Notes: generated by a model not told the origin, from the letters alone. A stretch of DNA of 64,000 nucleotides from Thermophilibacter provencensis (GCF_030372065.1 NZ_JAUDEA010000002.1:222634-286633), one strand, 5' to 3'; counted from the stretch's first letter, positions 32,980 through 44,142 are shown. A program made the numbers and translations.

Positions 32980-33278
32980 TCGTGTCCCCTCTCCTGCGCG
33001 CGCCTGACCGACGCAGATACTTTAGCACACTAAAGTGGCAAGACAAGCTCGCCAGCCGGGACAGGCTGGTACAGGCTGGGCACCCGCCCGTTCGCGGCAC
33101 GTCCCATAATCAACCGCCCAGGGCTTAATCGAGCCCGCCTGCCGAGCAATTTCATCAGACGGATACCGAGCAATGCGTGCAAGCAGGGGTGTAAGCGAGC
33201 GGGCAGCTGCCAGAAAGACAATGGAAAGCGACCCCCTGCTACGCTGTGCCACCCATCCACGACAGAAGGGAGCACGCA
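32980..33278. promoter_or_regulatory. divergent control region of the his operon and gene at 33279
   Basis: 299 bases without a gene. The his promoter and operator lie at its left end (33019-33046). The middle has short local repeats (GACAGGCTGG and GTACAGGCTGGG near 33058-33078). The right end has the GAAGGGAG ribosome site of the plus-strand gene. No T-box or other riboswitch was identified with confidence. Confidence 0.5.
33019..33046 (-). promoter_or_regulatory. his operon promoter with overlapping palindromic operator
   Basis: On the minus strand a -35 TTGTCT (33046-33041), a 16-base spacer and a -10 TAAAGT (33024-33019) lie about 40 bases from the GTG of hisZG. A perfect palindrome ACTTTAG-caca-CTAAAGT (33019-33036) covers the spacer and the -10 box, an ideal place for a repressor. 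It resembles palindromes assigned to TrpR-type HisR/YerC regulators before his operons; that identity is inferred. Confidence 0.65.
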
Positions 33279-33809
33279 ATGTCACTGTACTGGCCGGAGG
33301 CACGACTCGCCGTGAGCTGCGCTGGATCAAACGCACCGAGGGAGGAGCTGCCCGAAGACGTCCTCGTCATCCACGTGGGCACAGACGAGGCCCTCGACCC
33401 GACCTTTGCCGAGGAGATCAGCTACCTGCTCTGCGAGAGGCTCGAGGACTGGAGGGAGGGGCTCGTCGACGAGGTCCGCTCGCGCGGTGACAAGGTAATC
33501 GAGCCCCAGGGGTCCCACCAAAACGACGAAGAGGGGCGCGAGCTGAGCGACGCCGAGCAGGCAGAGAAGCGTCTCGAGGAGCGCATCCTCGCGCTCATGG
33601 GTCACCTTGAGCCCACACACGCGTCCGAGAACGCCAACGGTGAGGGTACCAAGAGCGAGAACGCCTGCGACGAGGACGTCTGGGCGGGCTTTGGCGAGGA
33701 CCTCGAGGAGGGCGGCGGCCTCTACGGACCGCATGGATACGACCTTCTGAGCTCCTCCGGCATCAACATCGTCATCAACCACTGCGACGAGCTCTTCGTG
33801 AGGCGCTGA
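33279..33809 (+). CDS. conserved-looking hypothetical acidic protein
   Basis: A 176-residue acidic protein I do not recognise. It has an ordered N-terminal third (LYWPEARLAVSCAGSNAP, then ILVIHVGTDEAL-like strand and EISYLLCERLEDW helix), a charged Glu-rich middle (about 75-135) and a C-terminal segment GYDLLSSSGINIVINHC. No signal peptide or membrane segment is present. The ATG at 33279 follows GAAGGGAG, and a strong terminator follows its stop at 33824. It is divergent from the his operon. The clear ribosome site and terminator support a real, single-gene transcript. Confidence 0.65.
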   Translation: MSLYWPEARLAVSCAGSNAPREELPEDVLVIHVGTDEALDPTFAEEISYLLCERLEDWREGLVDEVRSRGDKVIEPQGSHQNDEEGRELSDAEQAEKRLEERILALMGHLEPTHASENANGEGTKSENACDEDVWAGFGEDLEEGGGLYGPHGYDLLSSSGINIVINHCDELFVRR

Positions 33810-33823
33810 GCGGCCCCCTCCGA

Positions 33824-33859
33824 GGCGGCGGGCGGCAGCGACTCACCGCCCGCCGCCCT
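33824..33859 (+). terminator. terminator after the hypothetical gene
   Basis: A perfect 12-base stem GGCGGCGGGCGG/CCGCCCGCCGCC (33824-33835, 33846-33857) with a 10-base loop, 14 bases after the stop, followed by CTTCTCG. Confidence 0.65.
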
Positions 33860-33927
33860 TCTCGCCCGTATATCTAATCAACGGCTCTAATTTTTGTTAT
33901 ATGTTATTGTTATATGAAAGGTGGGGC

Positions 33928-34275
33928 ATGGACGTCACGCGAGTTATCGTCCACGACCGCGTTCCGATTCGCCACCCCAATCTCTCGAAGCTCGATGTAG
34001 AGACGGCATGGACAAACGCGTTTCTCGTGAGAGAGCGAGTGGGCGAAAGGCTTCCCCTGGGCACGCTCGTTGCTCTTGGGGAAGACGAGAAGGGCCGCGT
34101 TCTGGAAATGGTGGGAGTGAGGCTCGCCGACGGGACCACGCTGGTCTACCACGCCCAAACCCCACCAACAAAGCGAACGCTTCGCGAAATGAAGGGGGCC
34201 GTCAGTGGAGTACGTCACGCAGGATGGCGTAAAGCTCTCGGACGCGGACATCGACGAGCTTGCCGAGCGCTTTGA
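33928..34275 (+). CDS. BrnT-like toxin candidate of a toxin-antitoxin pair
   Basis: A 115-residue basic protein. Residues about 7-25 (DRVPIRHPNLSKLDVETAWT) and the later GRVLEMVGVRLADGTTLVYH plus A-x-T-P-P-T-K pattern resemble BrnT/RelE-fold ribonuclease toxins, where Arg, Glu and the Tyr-His-Ala stretch are conserved. The assignment is tentative. The ATG at 33928 follows AAAGGTGGGG. Its last 23 codons overlap the start of the antitoxin-like gene by 71 bases in another frame, giving an unusual Arg-rich tail. Together they form a two-gene unit with an AT-rich promoter region upstream (33870-33920). Confidence 0.6.
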   Translation: MDVTRVIVHDRVPIRHPNLSKLDVETAWTNAFLVRERVGERLPLGTLVALGEDEKGRVLEMVGVRLADGTTLVYHAQTPPTKRTLREMKGAVSGVRHAGWRKALGRGHRRACRAL

Positions 34276-34483
34276 GCAAGGAGAGATGCCGGGACGATGG
34301 GGGCGCATCCTCGTTGGAAGGCCAAGGATAAGCTCCGAGCCGCTCAAGCTCGTGGGAGTGCGCGTCCCAGTCTCGGCGGTAGACGCCTTTGACGCAAAGG
34401 CCGCTCGTCTCGGGCAGACAAGGTCCCAAAGGCTCAGGGCCCTCATCGAGAAGGACCTCGAGGAGGATGCCCCTAGCGCCTGA
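34205..34483 (+). CDS. antitoxin-like protein with C-terminal ribbon-helix-helix
   Basis: A 92-residue protein. The N-terminal half is acidic with a pattern seen in Actinobacterial antitoxins (SDADIDELAERFEQGEMPGR). The C-terminal half, VGVRVPVSAVDAFDAKAARL plus GQTRSQRLRALIEKDL, is a ribbon-helix-helix DNA-binding domain. It would neutralise the upstream toxin candidate and repress the pair. The start is a GTG at 34205 after AAGGGGG. Its 3' end overlaps the convergent murJ gene by 11 bases. The RHH call is firm; the pairing is inferred from overlap. Confidence 0.7.
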   Translation: MEYVTQDGVKLSDADIDELAERFEQGEMPGRWGRILVGRPRISSEPLKLVGVRVPVSAVDAFDAKAARLGQTRSQRLRALIEKDLEEDAPSA

Positions 34484-36143
34484 CGAGACGAGAGACGAGG
34501 CGGCTGATCATCGCGGCCTCGGGGACCTTGAGCAGCATGGCCCCCCCATAGGTGACGAGCAGCGAGGGCACGCCCGCCAGCACGCTGTAGAGCACCGAGC
34601 GCACGGCGGCACCCGAGCAGTCACCGAGAAACTCGTTGAGCGCCCTGAGGATGAGCATGCCCATGGCAGCGCCGGCAACGCCGAGCAGCACCGTACGCAC
34701 GAGCGAGACGAGCATGGCGGAGAGCCCAAGGGGACCAAGGGTGCGCCTCAGGCTCACGAGCATCGTCACGTCGATGAGGGCAAAGAACAGCAGCGACGAG
34801 AAGGCCACGAAGTTGAGGCCAAAGGTCGTGGTGTAGGTGAGCAGGATCCAGATCTGAAGGACCGTGGCGAGCGCGCTCGACCACGCGTAGAGTCCCATGC
34901 GGCGCATGGAGGACGCCACCTTCTGCAGGTACATGCACACCGCGTAGAACGGGAGCGAGAGCGCGTAGACGGCAAGGTAGGCGGCAGTCATCTGGAGCGC
35001 CTCGGGCGTGAAGCTCCCCGCCGCGAGAACGGAGACAAGGGGGACGGAGAAGACGATGAGGTAGAGGGCAAAGGGCAGCATGAAGAAGAGGATCTGACCC
35101 AGGCCCGAGGTGATGCCCGCCCTGAACGACGCGCCATCCCCCTTGGCCCAGCTGTCCGAGAGCTCCGTGAACATGGCGGTGGTGATGGGCACCGTGAGGA
35201 TGGAGTACGGCAGGGTGTACCAGAGGCGCGCGTAGTAGGAGACTGAGGCGCCGGTTGCCACCACGGAAAGCGAAGCCGTGGACTGCACCGAGGTGGTCGC
35301 CACGGACATGAGCATCACGGCAACGGAGGGCACGCCGATCTTGAGGGTCTCTCGCAGAAGCGGGTCACGAAGGTCCACGTGAAAGCGCAGCCGGATGCCA
35401 TGGCGCAGCATGGGCGGCACCTGCAGGAGCACCTGGACGGCAACGCCGAGGGGATTGCCCAGGGCCAGTATGAGCAGCGCCAGCTCCGGGTTCTTGTCGG
35501 CAAGAAACGCGTAGGCAAAGAACGAGGCCGTGGTCATGAAGTTGTTGAAGATGGGGGCGGCCTGTCCCCAGAAGTAGTCTCGCTCGGCATTGAGCACGCC
35601 CGAGAAGATCGACGAGAGCGCGTAGAGCACGACCTCAATGACAAAGAACCGGAAGAAGTAGACCGCGAGGTCAAAGTCAAACTCCGCGGTGGCGGTAAAC
35701 GACTGCGTATAGACGAGCTCGGCGGCAAAGACAAAGCCGAGCACCGTGACCGCGCCCATGACAAGAAGGACGAGCGAGACGAGGTTTGACGTGTAGGCGC
35801 TCGCCCCCTCTATGCCCGCCCGCTTGCGCACGGACATGTAGACGGGCAGAAACGCCGTGGTGAGCATGCCGGCGGCAACGAGCTCGTAGAGCTGGTTGGG
35901 CATGTTGTTGGCAACCGAGTAGCAGCTCGCCATCACGGTGACGCCGATGGCGTAGGCCTGGCCCCAGGTGCGCAGGAAGCCCGTGAGGCGGCTCACGATA
36001 ACGAGGGCACTCATGAGGGCGGCACTTCTGCCCACCTGCTCCTGGGTGCTCTCCTGCGGCGCGCCTGCGAGCGCGGGCGCGTTCTTCTCGGCGACGGGCA
36101 TCGCTCTCATGTGCTTGGGCTGGTAGGCAGGCTTGCGACTCAC
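34473..36143 (-). CDS. murJ: lipid II flippase MurJ
   Basis: A 556-residue MATE/MVF-fold membrane protein with about 14 hydrophobic segments, which flips lipid II across the membrane for peptidoglycan synthesis. Family features are SALVIVSRLTGFLRTWGQAY at the first helix, ANNMPNQLYELVAAGMLTTA, and FSGVLNAERDYFW. An N-terminal cytoplasmic stretch of about 40 residues precedes the first helix. The GTG at 36143 is chosen because GAGAGGAAAG precedes it; an ATG at 36110 is possible. Its stop overlaps the antitoxin-like gene on the other strand. Lipid II transport is the known family role. Confidence 0.9.
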   Translation of the reverse strand: MSRKPAYQPKHMRAMPVAEKNAPALAGAPQESTQEQVGRSAALMSALVIVSRLTGFLRTWGQAYAIGVTVMASCYSVANNMPNQLYELVAAGMLTTAFLPVYMSVRKRAGIEGASAYTSNLVSLVLLVMGAVTVLGFVFAAELVYTQSFTATAEFDFDLAVYFFRFFVIEVVLYALSSIFSGVLNAERDYFWGQAAPIFNNFMTTASFFAYAFLADKNPELALLILALGNPLGVAVQVLLQVPPMLRHGIRLRFHVDLRDPLLRETLKIGVPSVAVMLMSVATTSVQSTASLSVVATGASVSYYARLWYTLPYSILTVPITTAMFTELSDSWAKGDGASFRAGITSGLGQILFFMLPFALYLIVFSVPLVSVLAAGSFTPEALQMTAAYLAVYALSLPFYAVCMYLQKVASSMRRMGLYAWSSALATVLQIWILLTYTTTFGLNFVAFSSLLFFALIDVTMLVSLRRTLGPLGLSAMLVSLVRTVLLGVAGAAMGMLILRALNEFLGDCSGAAVRSVLYSVLAGVPSLLVTYGGAMLLKVPEAAMISRLVSRLVRR

Positions 36144-36352
36144 CGTGCGGCTTTCCTCTCGTACTGGGTGCCTAACTCCCTTATAGTGCCACCACTCGCC
36201 CCAAAGGGTCTCGCCCCCGCCGGAAGACCGGCCAGACTCCACATTGCGCCAGCACGGAGTCTCACACGGTATTGGGGACCCGCAGCGACACCCTGGCGAG
36301 AAGAACCGTCGGCCCGCGTCCACAAATGGGAATGGCGGCGAGAAGGGCGCCG

Positions 36353-36850
36353 CTAGCGGACAATGTCGGCGAGCGTGGCGCCGCAGAAGCGGACAAGCTC
36401 GTCCGGAGATATGACCAGGCTGAGCCCACGCCGGCCGCCCGAGACGTGAATCTCGTCGAAGAGCTGGGCGGTCTCGTCGATGAGCGTGGGAAAGCGCCTC
36501 TTCATGCCCACCGGCGAGCAGCCGCCGCGCACGTAGCCCGTGACCGGCTCAAGGTCGCGGACGTGCATCATCGAGAGGCTCTTCTCGCCCGCCGCAGCGG
36601 CGGCCTTCTTGAGGTCGAGCTCGTCGGCGACGGGCAGGCAGCACACCACGTGCTCCCCCGCCGGCGTCACGCACACGAGCGTCTTAAAGCTCGCAGCCGG
36701 GTCCTCACCAAGACGCTGCGCGATGTGCAGGCCCAGCTCGTTTGACGTGTCCGTCTCGTCCACCTCGTAGGTCTCAAACGAGAAGGGCACGCCCGCCGCC
36801 TCGAGCTCGCGCATGGCGTTGGTCTTCTGGAGCTTATCCTTACGCGCCAT
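36353..36850 (-). CDS. ybaK: Cys-tRNA(Pro)/aminoacyl-tRNA deacylase YbaK
   Basis: A 165-residue YbaK/EbsC-type editing protein that hydrolyses mischarged Cys-tRNA(Pro) in trans. Typical features are SFKTLVCVTPAGEHVVCCLP with the catalytic Lys, the GGCSPVGMKRRFPTLIDE loop and the end motif RRGLSLVISPDELVRFC. No membrane or signal region. The ATG at 36850 lies 9 bases after the uvrA stop, so it is probably co-transcribed with uvrA. Confidence 0.93.
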   Translation of the reverse strand: MARKDKLQKTNAMRELEAAGVPFSFETYEVDETDTSNELGLHIAQRLGEDPAASFKTLVCVTPAGEHVVCCLPVADELDLKKAAAAAGEKSLSMMHVRDLEPVTGYVRGGCSPVGMKRRFPTLIDETAQLFDEIHVSGGRRGLSLVISPDELVRFCGATLADIVR

Positions 36851-36859
36851 GGCGCCCCC

Positions 36860-39745
<2,886 letters not shown>

Positions 39746-39835
39746 GTGCCCTCCTGCTTCACGAGAGATTTCTGCGTATCCCAGTGTAGCCGAGTCGAGC
39801 ACCCTTCACGCGAAATGCAACGCGTGTTCGCATTC

Positions 39836-39894
39836 ATGACAAACGCCCCTGTCACCGTTGTCATGATGACAAAGGTGACAGGGGCGTTTGTCAT
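39836..39894. repeat. TGACAAAGGTGACAGGG-type palindrome, 29-base arms
   Basis: Arms 39836-39864 and 39866-39894 are complementary with 28 of 29 matches and a single-base loop. The core is TGACAAAGGTGACAGGGG followed by CGTTTGTCA. It lies between uvrA and the iron/phosphonate-type ABC operon and is nearly identical to the palindrome at 44083-44141 on the other side of that operon. Confidence 0.88.
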
Positions 39895-39979
39895 GAGTGG
39901 CAAGACACGGATACGGGGCTGCCGCTCGGGGAGAGACGCGGCAGCCCCGCATGGAGGAGAAGGGTCTTTCTCTCCCGGC

Positions 39980-41647
39980 CTACGCCATCGTGATGTCCTT
40001 GCTCTTGGAGACCTTCATGAAGAGCAGGAGCGAGACGACGGTGAAGACCATGAGAATCGTGGAGAGCGCGGCGGCGATGCCGTAGTTGCCGCGAATGACC
40101 TCGGTGTAGATGGCCACGGTCACGGTTCTCGTGCGCACGGTGTAGAGCAGCACCGACGTGGAGAGCTCGGAGATCATGGTGATCCACGTGAGGATGGCGC
40201 CCGAGACGATGCCTGATGCCATCATCGGCACGGTGATCTTGAGGAAGGTGTTGAGCCGGCTGCTGCCAAGGCTCTCCGCGGCCTCCTCGATCGTAACCGG
40301 AATCTGGCGCAGCGCCGCCTCGGAGGATCGCACCGTGTACGGCAGACGCCTCAACGCAAACGAGATGGCCATGATGGCAACGGTCCCCGTGATGGCAAGG
40401 AACCCGGAGCCAAAGACGCCCGTGTTGAACGCCGAGATGAACGCAATGCCAAGAACGGTGCCCGGGATGATGTAGGGCAGCATCCCAAGGGTATCCGTGA
40501 GGCGCGTGAGGACGTTGCGGTGACGGATGGCAACGTAGGAGAGGCTCGTGCCCACCACAAGGACGATGGCAAGACCGATGAGCGGGATCCTCAGCGTGTT
40601 GATGATCGAGGAGCCCATGCGGGTGAACGCCTGGACGTAGCTGTCAAGCGAGTAGCCCGGGACAAAGATCATGCCACTCGTCTTGAGGAACGACGTGTAC
40701 ACGAGGTAGAGCTGCGGCAGGATGGCCACAAACACCACGCCGTACACAAAGACGTACAGCAGAACCTTCTTCCAGGACCTCACGGGCATCGGGTCGATGG
40801 GGTGCAGCGAGTTCATGGTGAACGAGAAGCGGTTGGCCACGATCTGCTGGCCCAGGAAGACGAGAAGCGCGATGACGATGGCAACGATGGCAAGTGCCGC
40901 GGCAAACGAGTCGTTGCCACCCACCTCGCTGATGAACTGCTGGTAGATCGTTACCGGGAATGTCCTGAAGCCCTCGCCGATGAGCATCGGCGTGCCGAAG
41001 TCCGCAAACGCCCTCATGAAGACGAGCAGCGCAGAGGCAACGACGGTGGGCATCATGAGCGGGAGCAGAACATGGAAGAAGCGCCTCACGCCCGTGCAGC
41101 CCATCGAGGCCGCGGCCTCGAGCACCGAGCTGTCAACGTTCTTGAGCGCGCCCGACACGTACATGAAGACGAGCGGGAACAGCTGGAGCGTGAAGACGAG
41201 CACGATGCCGGCAAAGCCATAGATCTCAATCTGCGGGAAGTGCAGCACGTCCATCAGGAAGTTCGTGATGGTTCCGTTGCGGCCGAGCAGAAGAATCCAG
41301 GAGTACGCGCCAACGAAGGGCGGCGACATCGAGGCGATGACGATGAGAATCTGCAGCAGCTGCTTGCCGCGGAACTGGAACATCGCAAAGACGTATCCCA
41401 GGCTCGATCCCAGGAGCAGCGCAAAGACCGTTGCCGTCACGGAAACGGCGAAGCTGTTCGCGAGCGTCTCGCTGTAGTACGGGTTCGTGAAGAACTCCGT
41501 GAAGCTGTCCAGCGAGAACGTCCCGTTCACGAAGACGGCCTTCGCAAGCACCATGACGATGGGATAGAGAAGGAAGAGCAGGTAGAGGACAAAGATGACT
41601 AGCGTCACCAGCGTCCACATGTTGAAGCGGGACCTGCGAGTCTCCAC
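39980..41647 (-). CDS. ABC permease with two fused membrane domains, Fe(III)/phosphonate type
   Basis: A 555-residue permease with about 12 hydrophobic segments and two binding-protein-dependent permease domains (about 60-270 and 330-545). Each has its coupling loop, EAAASMGCTGVRRFFHVLLP and EEAAESLGSSRLNTFLKITV. This double layout is typical of SfuB/FbpB iron permeases and of 2-aminoethylphosphonate and thiamine importers. It is the last gene of the binding protein-ATPase-permease operon. The substrate is not set by sequence; ferric iron and phosphonate are both possible. Confidence 0.88.
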   Translation of the reverse strand: METRRSRFNMWTLVTLVIFVLYLLFLLYPIVMVLAKAVFVNGTFSLDSFTEFFTNPYYSETLANSFAVSVTATVFALLLGSSLGYVFAMFQFRGKQLLQILIVIASMSPPFVGAYSWILLLGRNGTITNFLMDVLHFPQIEIYGFAGIVLVFTLQLFPLVFMYVSGALKNVDSSVLEAAASMGCTGVRRFFHVLLPLMMPTVVASALLVFMRAFADFGTPMLIGEGFRTFPVTIYQQFISEVGGNDSFAAALAIVAIVIALLVFLGQQIVANRFSFTMNSLHPIDPMPVRSWKKVLLYVFVYGVVFVAILPQLYLVYTSFLKTSGMIFVPGYSLDSYVQAFTRMGSSIINTLRIPLIGLAIVLVVGTSLSYVAIRHRNVLTRLTDTLGMLPYIIPGTVLGIAFISAFNTGVFGSGFLAITGTVAIMAISFALRRLPYTVRSSEAALRQIPVTIEEAAESLGSSRLNTFLKITVPMMASGIVSGAILTWITMISELSTSVLLYTVRTRTVTVAIYTEVIRGNYGIAAALSTILMVFTVVSLLLFMKVSKSKDITMA

Positions 41648-42730
41648 CTAGCCCACCTCCTCCGCGAGGTTCCTGGCGCCATCCGCCGTGAAGACGTTGA
41701 TCTTGGAGGTGTTCACGCGCAGACGGATCTTCTCGCCGGGGCGCAGGTTCTCCTCGAAGGTGGACTCCTCGGTCACCTGGATCTTCTCGGCAAAGCCCGT
41801 GCTCATGAAGTAGTCCGTGCTGGAGCCGAGGTAGACGCTGTCGATGACCGTGGCCTCGATGGGGCCGTCGGGGCACTTGATGAACTCCTCCGGGCGGACG
41901 CTCACGCGGACGTCCTGGCTGGCGCAGCCGTCGAGCTGGGGCATGGGCAGCGAGACGCCGCCAAGGACGAGCGCCGCGTGGCCGCCCTCGTGAACGAGCT
42001 TGGCGTCCATCATGTTGGTCTTGCCGATGAAGGTTGCCACGAACTCGTTGTGCGGGCGGTGGTAGAGCTCCTTGGGCACGCCGACCTGTTGGATGTCACC
42101 GTGGTTCATGACGGCAATCTTGTCGGAGATGGCCATGGCCTCCTCCTGGTCGTGCGTCACGTAGACCGTGGTGATGCCAACGCGGTGCTGGATCTCGCGA
42201 ATGACCTGGCGCATCTCGAGGCGCAGCTTTGCGTCCAGGTTGGAGAGCGGCTCGTCCATGAGCAGCACGTCCGGGTTGATCACGAGGGCGCGGGCGAGCG
42301 CCACGCGCTGCTGCTGTCCGCCAGAGAGCTGGTCGGGCTTGCGCTCGGCAAACTGGTCGATCTGCATGAGCCTCAGGTACTCGTCCGTGCGCTGGCGCAT
42401 CTCGTCCTTGGGGACCTTGCGCTGCTTGAGGCCAAAGGCCACGTTGTCACGGACAGTGAGGTGCGGGAAGATCGCATAGTTCTGGAACACCATGCCGATG
42501 TTGCGCTTGCTCGGCTCCATGTCGTTGATGCGGGTGTCGCCAAAGTAGAAGTCGCCACCCTCGATGGTGTTGAAGCCGGCGATCATGCGAAGCAGGGTGG
42601 TCTTGCCGCAGCCGGAGGGTCCGAGCAGCGTGAAGAGGCCGCCGTCGGGCATCACGAGGCTAAGGTCGGAGATGACGGTCGTGTGACCGTCGTACACCTT
42701 CTTCGCATGTTCAATTCTGATATCGCTCAT
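41648..42730 (-). CDS. ABC ATPase, FbpC/PotA type
   Basis: A 360-residue ATPase of the spermidine/iron/phosphonate import group. Walker A is [18 protein letters not shown] (about residues 37-44), the Q-loop is [15 protein letters not shown], the signature is [15 protein letters not shown], Walker B is [14 protein letters not shown], and the switch His is in [11 protein letters not shown]-terminal TOBE domain (about 270-355) follows. It lies 19 bases after the binding-protein stop and directly before the permease start, as one transport operon. Confidence 0.92.
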   Translation of the reverse strand: MSDIRIEHAKKVYDGHTTVISDLSLVMPDGGLFTLLGPSGCGKTTLLRMIAGFNTIEGGDFYFGDTRINDMEPSKRNIGMVFQNYAIFPHLTVRDNVAFGLKQRKVPKDEMRQRTDEYLRLMQIDQFAERKPDQLSGGQQQRVALARALVINPDVLLMDEPLSNLDAKLRLEMRQVIREIQHRVGITTVYVTHDQEEAMAISDKIAVMNHGDIQQVGVPKELYHRPHNEFVATFIGKTNMMDAKLVHEGGHAALVLGGVSLPMPQLDGCASQDVRVSVRPEEFIKCPDGPIEATVIDSVYLGSSTDYFMSTGFAEKIQVTEESTFEENLRPGEKIRLRVNTSKINVFTADGARNLAEEVG

Positions 42731-42749
42731 CTGGGATCACCGCGAAGCG

Positions 42750-43811
42750 CTACTGGGACTGGATGGAGGTGTAGATCTCGGTGTAGCGAGCAACGATCTC
42801 GTCCTTGTGCTCGTTAACGTAGGCCTCGTCCTCGATGGCGGTGTTGATCTCGTCCATCGGCTTCATGGCATCGTTGAGGTCAACGTCCGCGCGAACGGGA
42901 CGGGAGGTCGTCGAGGTGGCGATGATGTTCTGTGCCTCCTGGGAGACGATGAAGTCGATCCAGGCCTTGGCCTGGTCGGGGTTGGCGCAGTCCTTGATGA
43001 TGGCGGTGTTGGCGGGCAGGAAGATGGTGCCCTCCTCCGGGTAGACGACCTCGACGTTGGCGCCGTCGTTCACGAGCTGGACGCAAGGATCCTCATAGGA
43101 GAGGCCCACGGCCATCTCGCCGTCTGCGACGGTCTTGTATACGTTGGAGGAGCTAGAGGTGATCTTGCCCTGGATGAGCGTGAAGAGCTGACGCACGTAA
43201 TCCCACGCCTCGTCGGACTCATAGCCGCCCATGTCAAGCAGCATCTGGGTGAGATGGTGGAAGGCAGAGGAGGAGTTGGCCGGGTCGGCAGTGGCGATCT
43301 TGCCGGTGAGGTCGGGGTTGAGCAGGTCGGCATAGCCCTTGATGTCCATGCCGGCCGTGAGCTCCTTGTTGAGGATGAAGACGCTGCCGTCAAGGCTGTA
43401 GTGGGTGCTGAAGCCGTCGGAGTTGCGATAGTCCTCGATGACGCCCTCGTCCTCGGAGGAGACGTACTCCTGGAAGAGGTCGGCGTTGGAGGCGTACATG
43501 TCGCCCGCGCCGCCCCAGAGGACGTCGGCGATGGGGTTGGCGGCCTCGGACTGGAGCTTCTTGAAGAGCTCGCCCGTACCAGCCTGGATGAGCTCGACGG
43601 TAATGCCCGTCTTCTCCTCAAACGCGGGGATGAGGTTGTTCACCAGCGTCTCGGAGTTGGGGGTGTACATCGTGAGGGTCCCGCCGAGCTGGCCCTCGCC
43701 ACCCTCGCCGCCGCCGGTGCCGCCGTCGTCACACGCGGCAAGGCCGAGGAGAACCCCTCCCCCGACGGCAGCGGCCTTCATGAAGTTACGACGACTCATT
43801 GATGCGCTCAT
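42750..43811 (-). CDS. ABC solute-binding lipoprotein, Fe(III)/phosphonate/thiamine type
   Basis: A 353-residue family 1-type periplasmic-fold binding protein. The N-terminus has SRRNFMKAAA and lipobox GLAACDD, so it is exported (perhaps by Tat) and lipid-anchored. A short Gly/Glu linker leads to the domain start GTLTMYTPNSETLVNNLIPA, with later KTGITVELIQAGTGELFKKL and ADVLWGGAGDMY, which are typical of FbpA/PhnS/ThiB-like proteins. The ATG at 43811 follows GGAGGGAG. It heads the operon. The ferric-binding Tyr pair of FbpA was not clearly found, so a non-iron ligand is possible. Confidence 0.88.
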   Translation of the reverse strand: MSASMSRRNFMKAAAVGGGVLLGLAACDDGGTGGGEGGEGQLGGTLTMYTPNSETLVNNLIPAFEEKTGITVELIQAGTGELFKKLQSEAANPIADVLWGGAGDMYASNADLFQEYVSSEDEGVIEDYRNSDGFSTHYSLDGSVFILNKELTAGMDIKGYADLLNPDLTGKIATADPANSSSAFHHLTQMLLDMGGYESDEAWDYVRQLFTLIQGKITSSSSNVYKTVADGEMAVGLSYEDPCVQLVNDGANVEVVYPEEGTIFLPANTAIIKDCANPDQAKAWIDFIVSQEAQNIIATSTTSRPVRADVDLNDAMKPMDEINTAIEDEAYVNEHKDEIVARYTEIYTSIQSQ

Positions 43812-43985
43812 GGGTTCTCCCTCCGTGTTCCTCGCGCAACACCATGTTGCACGACTCCCTACAAAACGCTCTTGCGAGCCCTATGCTCCATATAGCATTT
43901 TGCGGAGGATTGACGAACATTGTGTTTGCCAACGGTAAGAATTGTTAGCTGAGCGTAAGCTCATGGGCCTAGCTGGTCTTTATTT

Positions 43986-44032
43986 CGGATACCACTCTGT
44001 ATCCGCTGGTACCTTTTTTAGTACCAGCGGAT
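43986..44032. promoter_or_regulatory. two overlapping, mutually exclusive inverted repeats
   Basis: CGGATAC (43986-43992) pairs with GTATCCG (43999-44005). A second perfect 12-base dyad, ATCCGCTGGTAC (44001-44012) with its complement at 44021-44032, shares bases 44001-44005 with it. Only one can form at a time. They lie about 180 bases upstream of the binding-protein start and could be an operator or a leader switch. Confidence 0.5.
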
Positions 44033-44082
44033 TTCCAAACGGGAGCTTTTGATTTATATTTTGTTATAAACGCCGGGTTTTC

Positions 44083-44141
44083 GTGACAAACGCCCCTGTC
44101 ACCTTTGTCATCATGACAAAGGTGACAGGGGCGTTTGTCAC
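44083..44141. repeat. TGACAAAGGTGACAGGG-type palindrome, perfect 29-base arms
   Basis: Arms 44083-44111 and 44113-44141 are perfect complements with a one-base loop. It ends 1 base before the stop codon of the leftward hydrolase gene. It matches the palindrome at 39836-39894 with one base change, and the two bracket the ABC transporter operon. Confidence 0.9.
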
Positions 44142-44142
44142 G

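Larger units (their letters stand above)
43812..44142. promoter_or_regulatory. 331-base control region of the ABC operon
   Basis: No gene here. It holds a possible extended -10 (TGCTATAT on the minus strand, about 43884-43891), a dyad TGAGC/GCTCA near 43951-43964, overlapping inverted repeats at 43986-44032, an AT-rich block (44050-44072) and the palindrome at 44083-44141. Confidence 0.5.

Noticed and set aside
33243..33256. T-box-like GGGTGGCAC sequence on the minus strand upstream of the his operon
   Set aside because: It lies far upstream of the likely promoter and beside the start of the divergent gene. No specifier loop, terminator or antiterminator partner was found, and the promoter at 33019-33046 gives a leader too short for a T-box.
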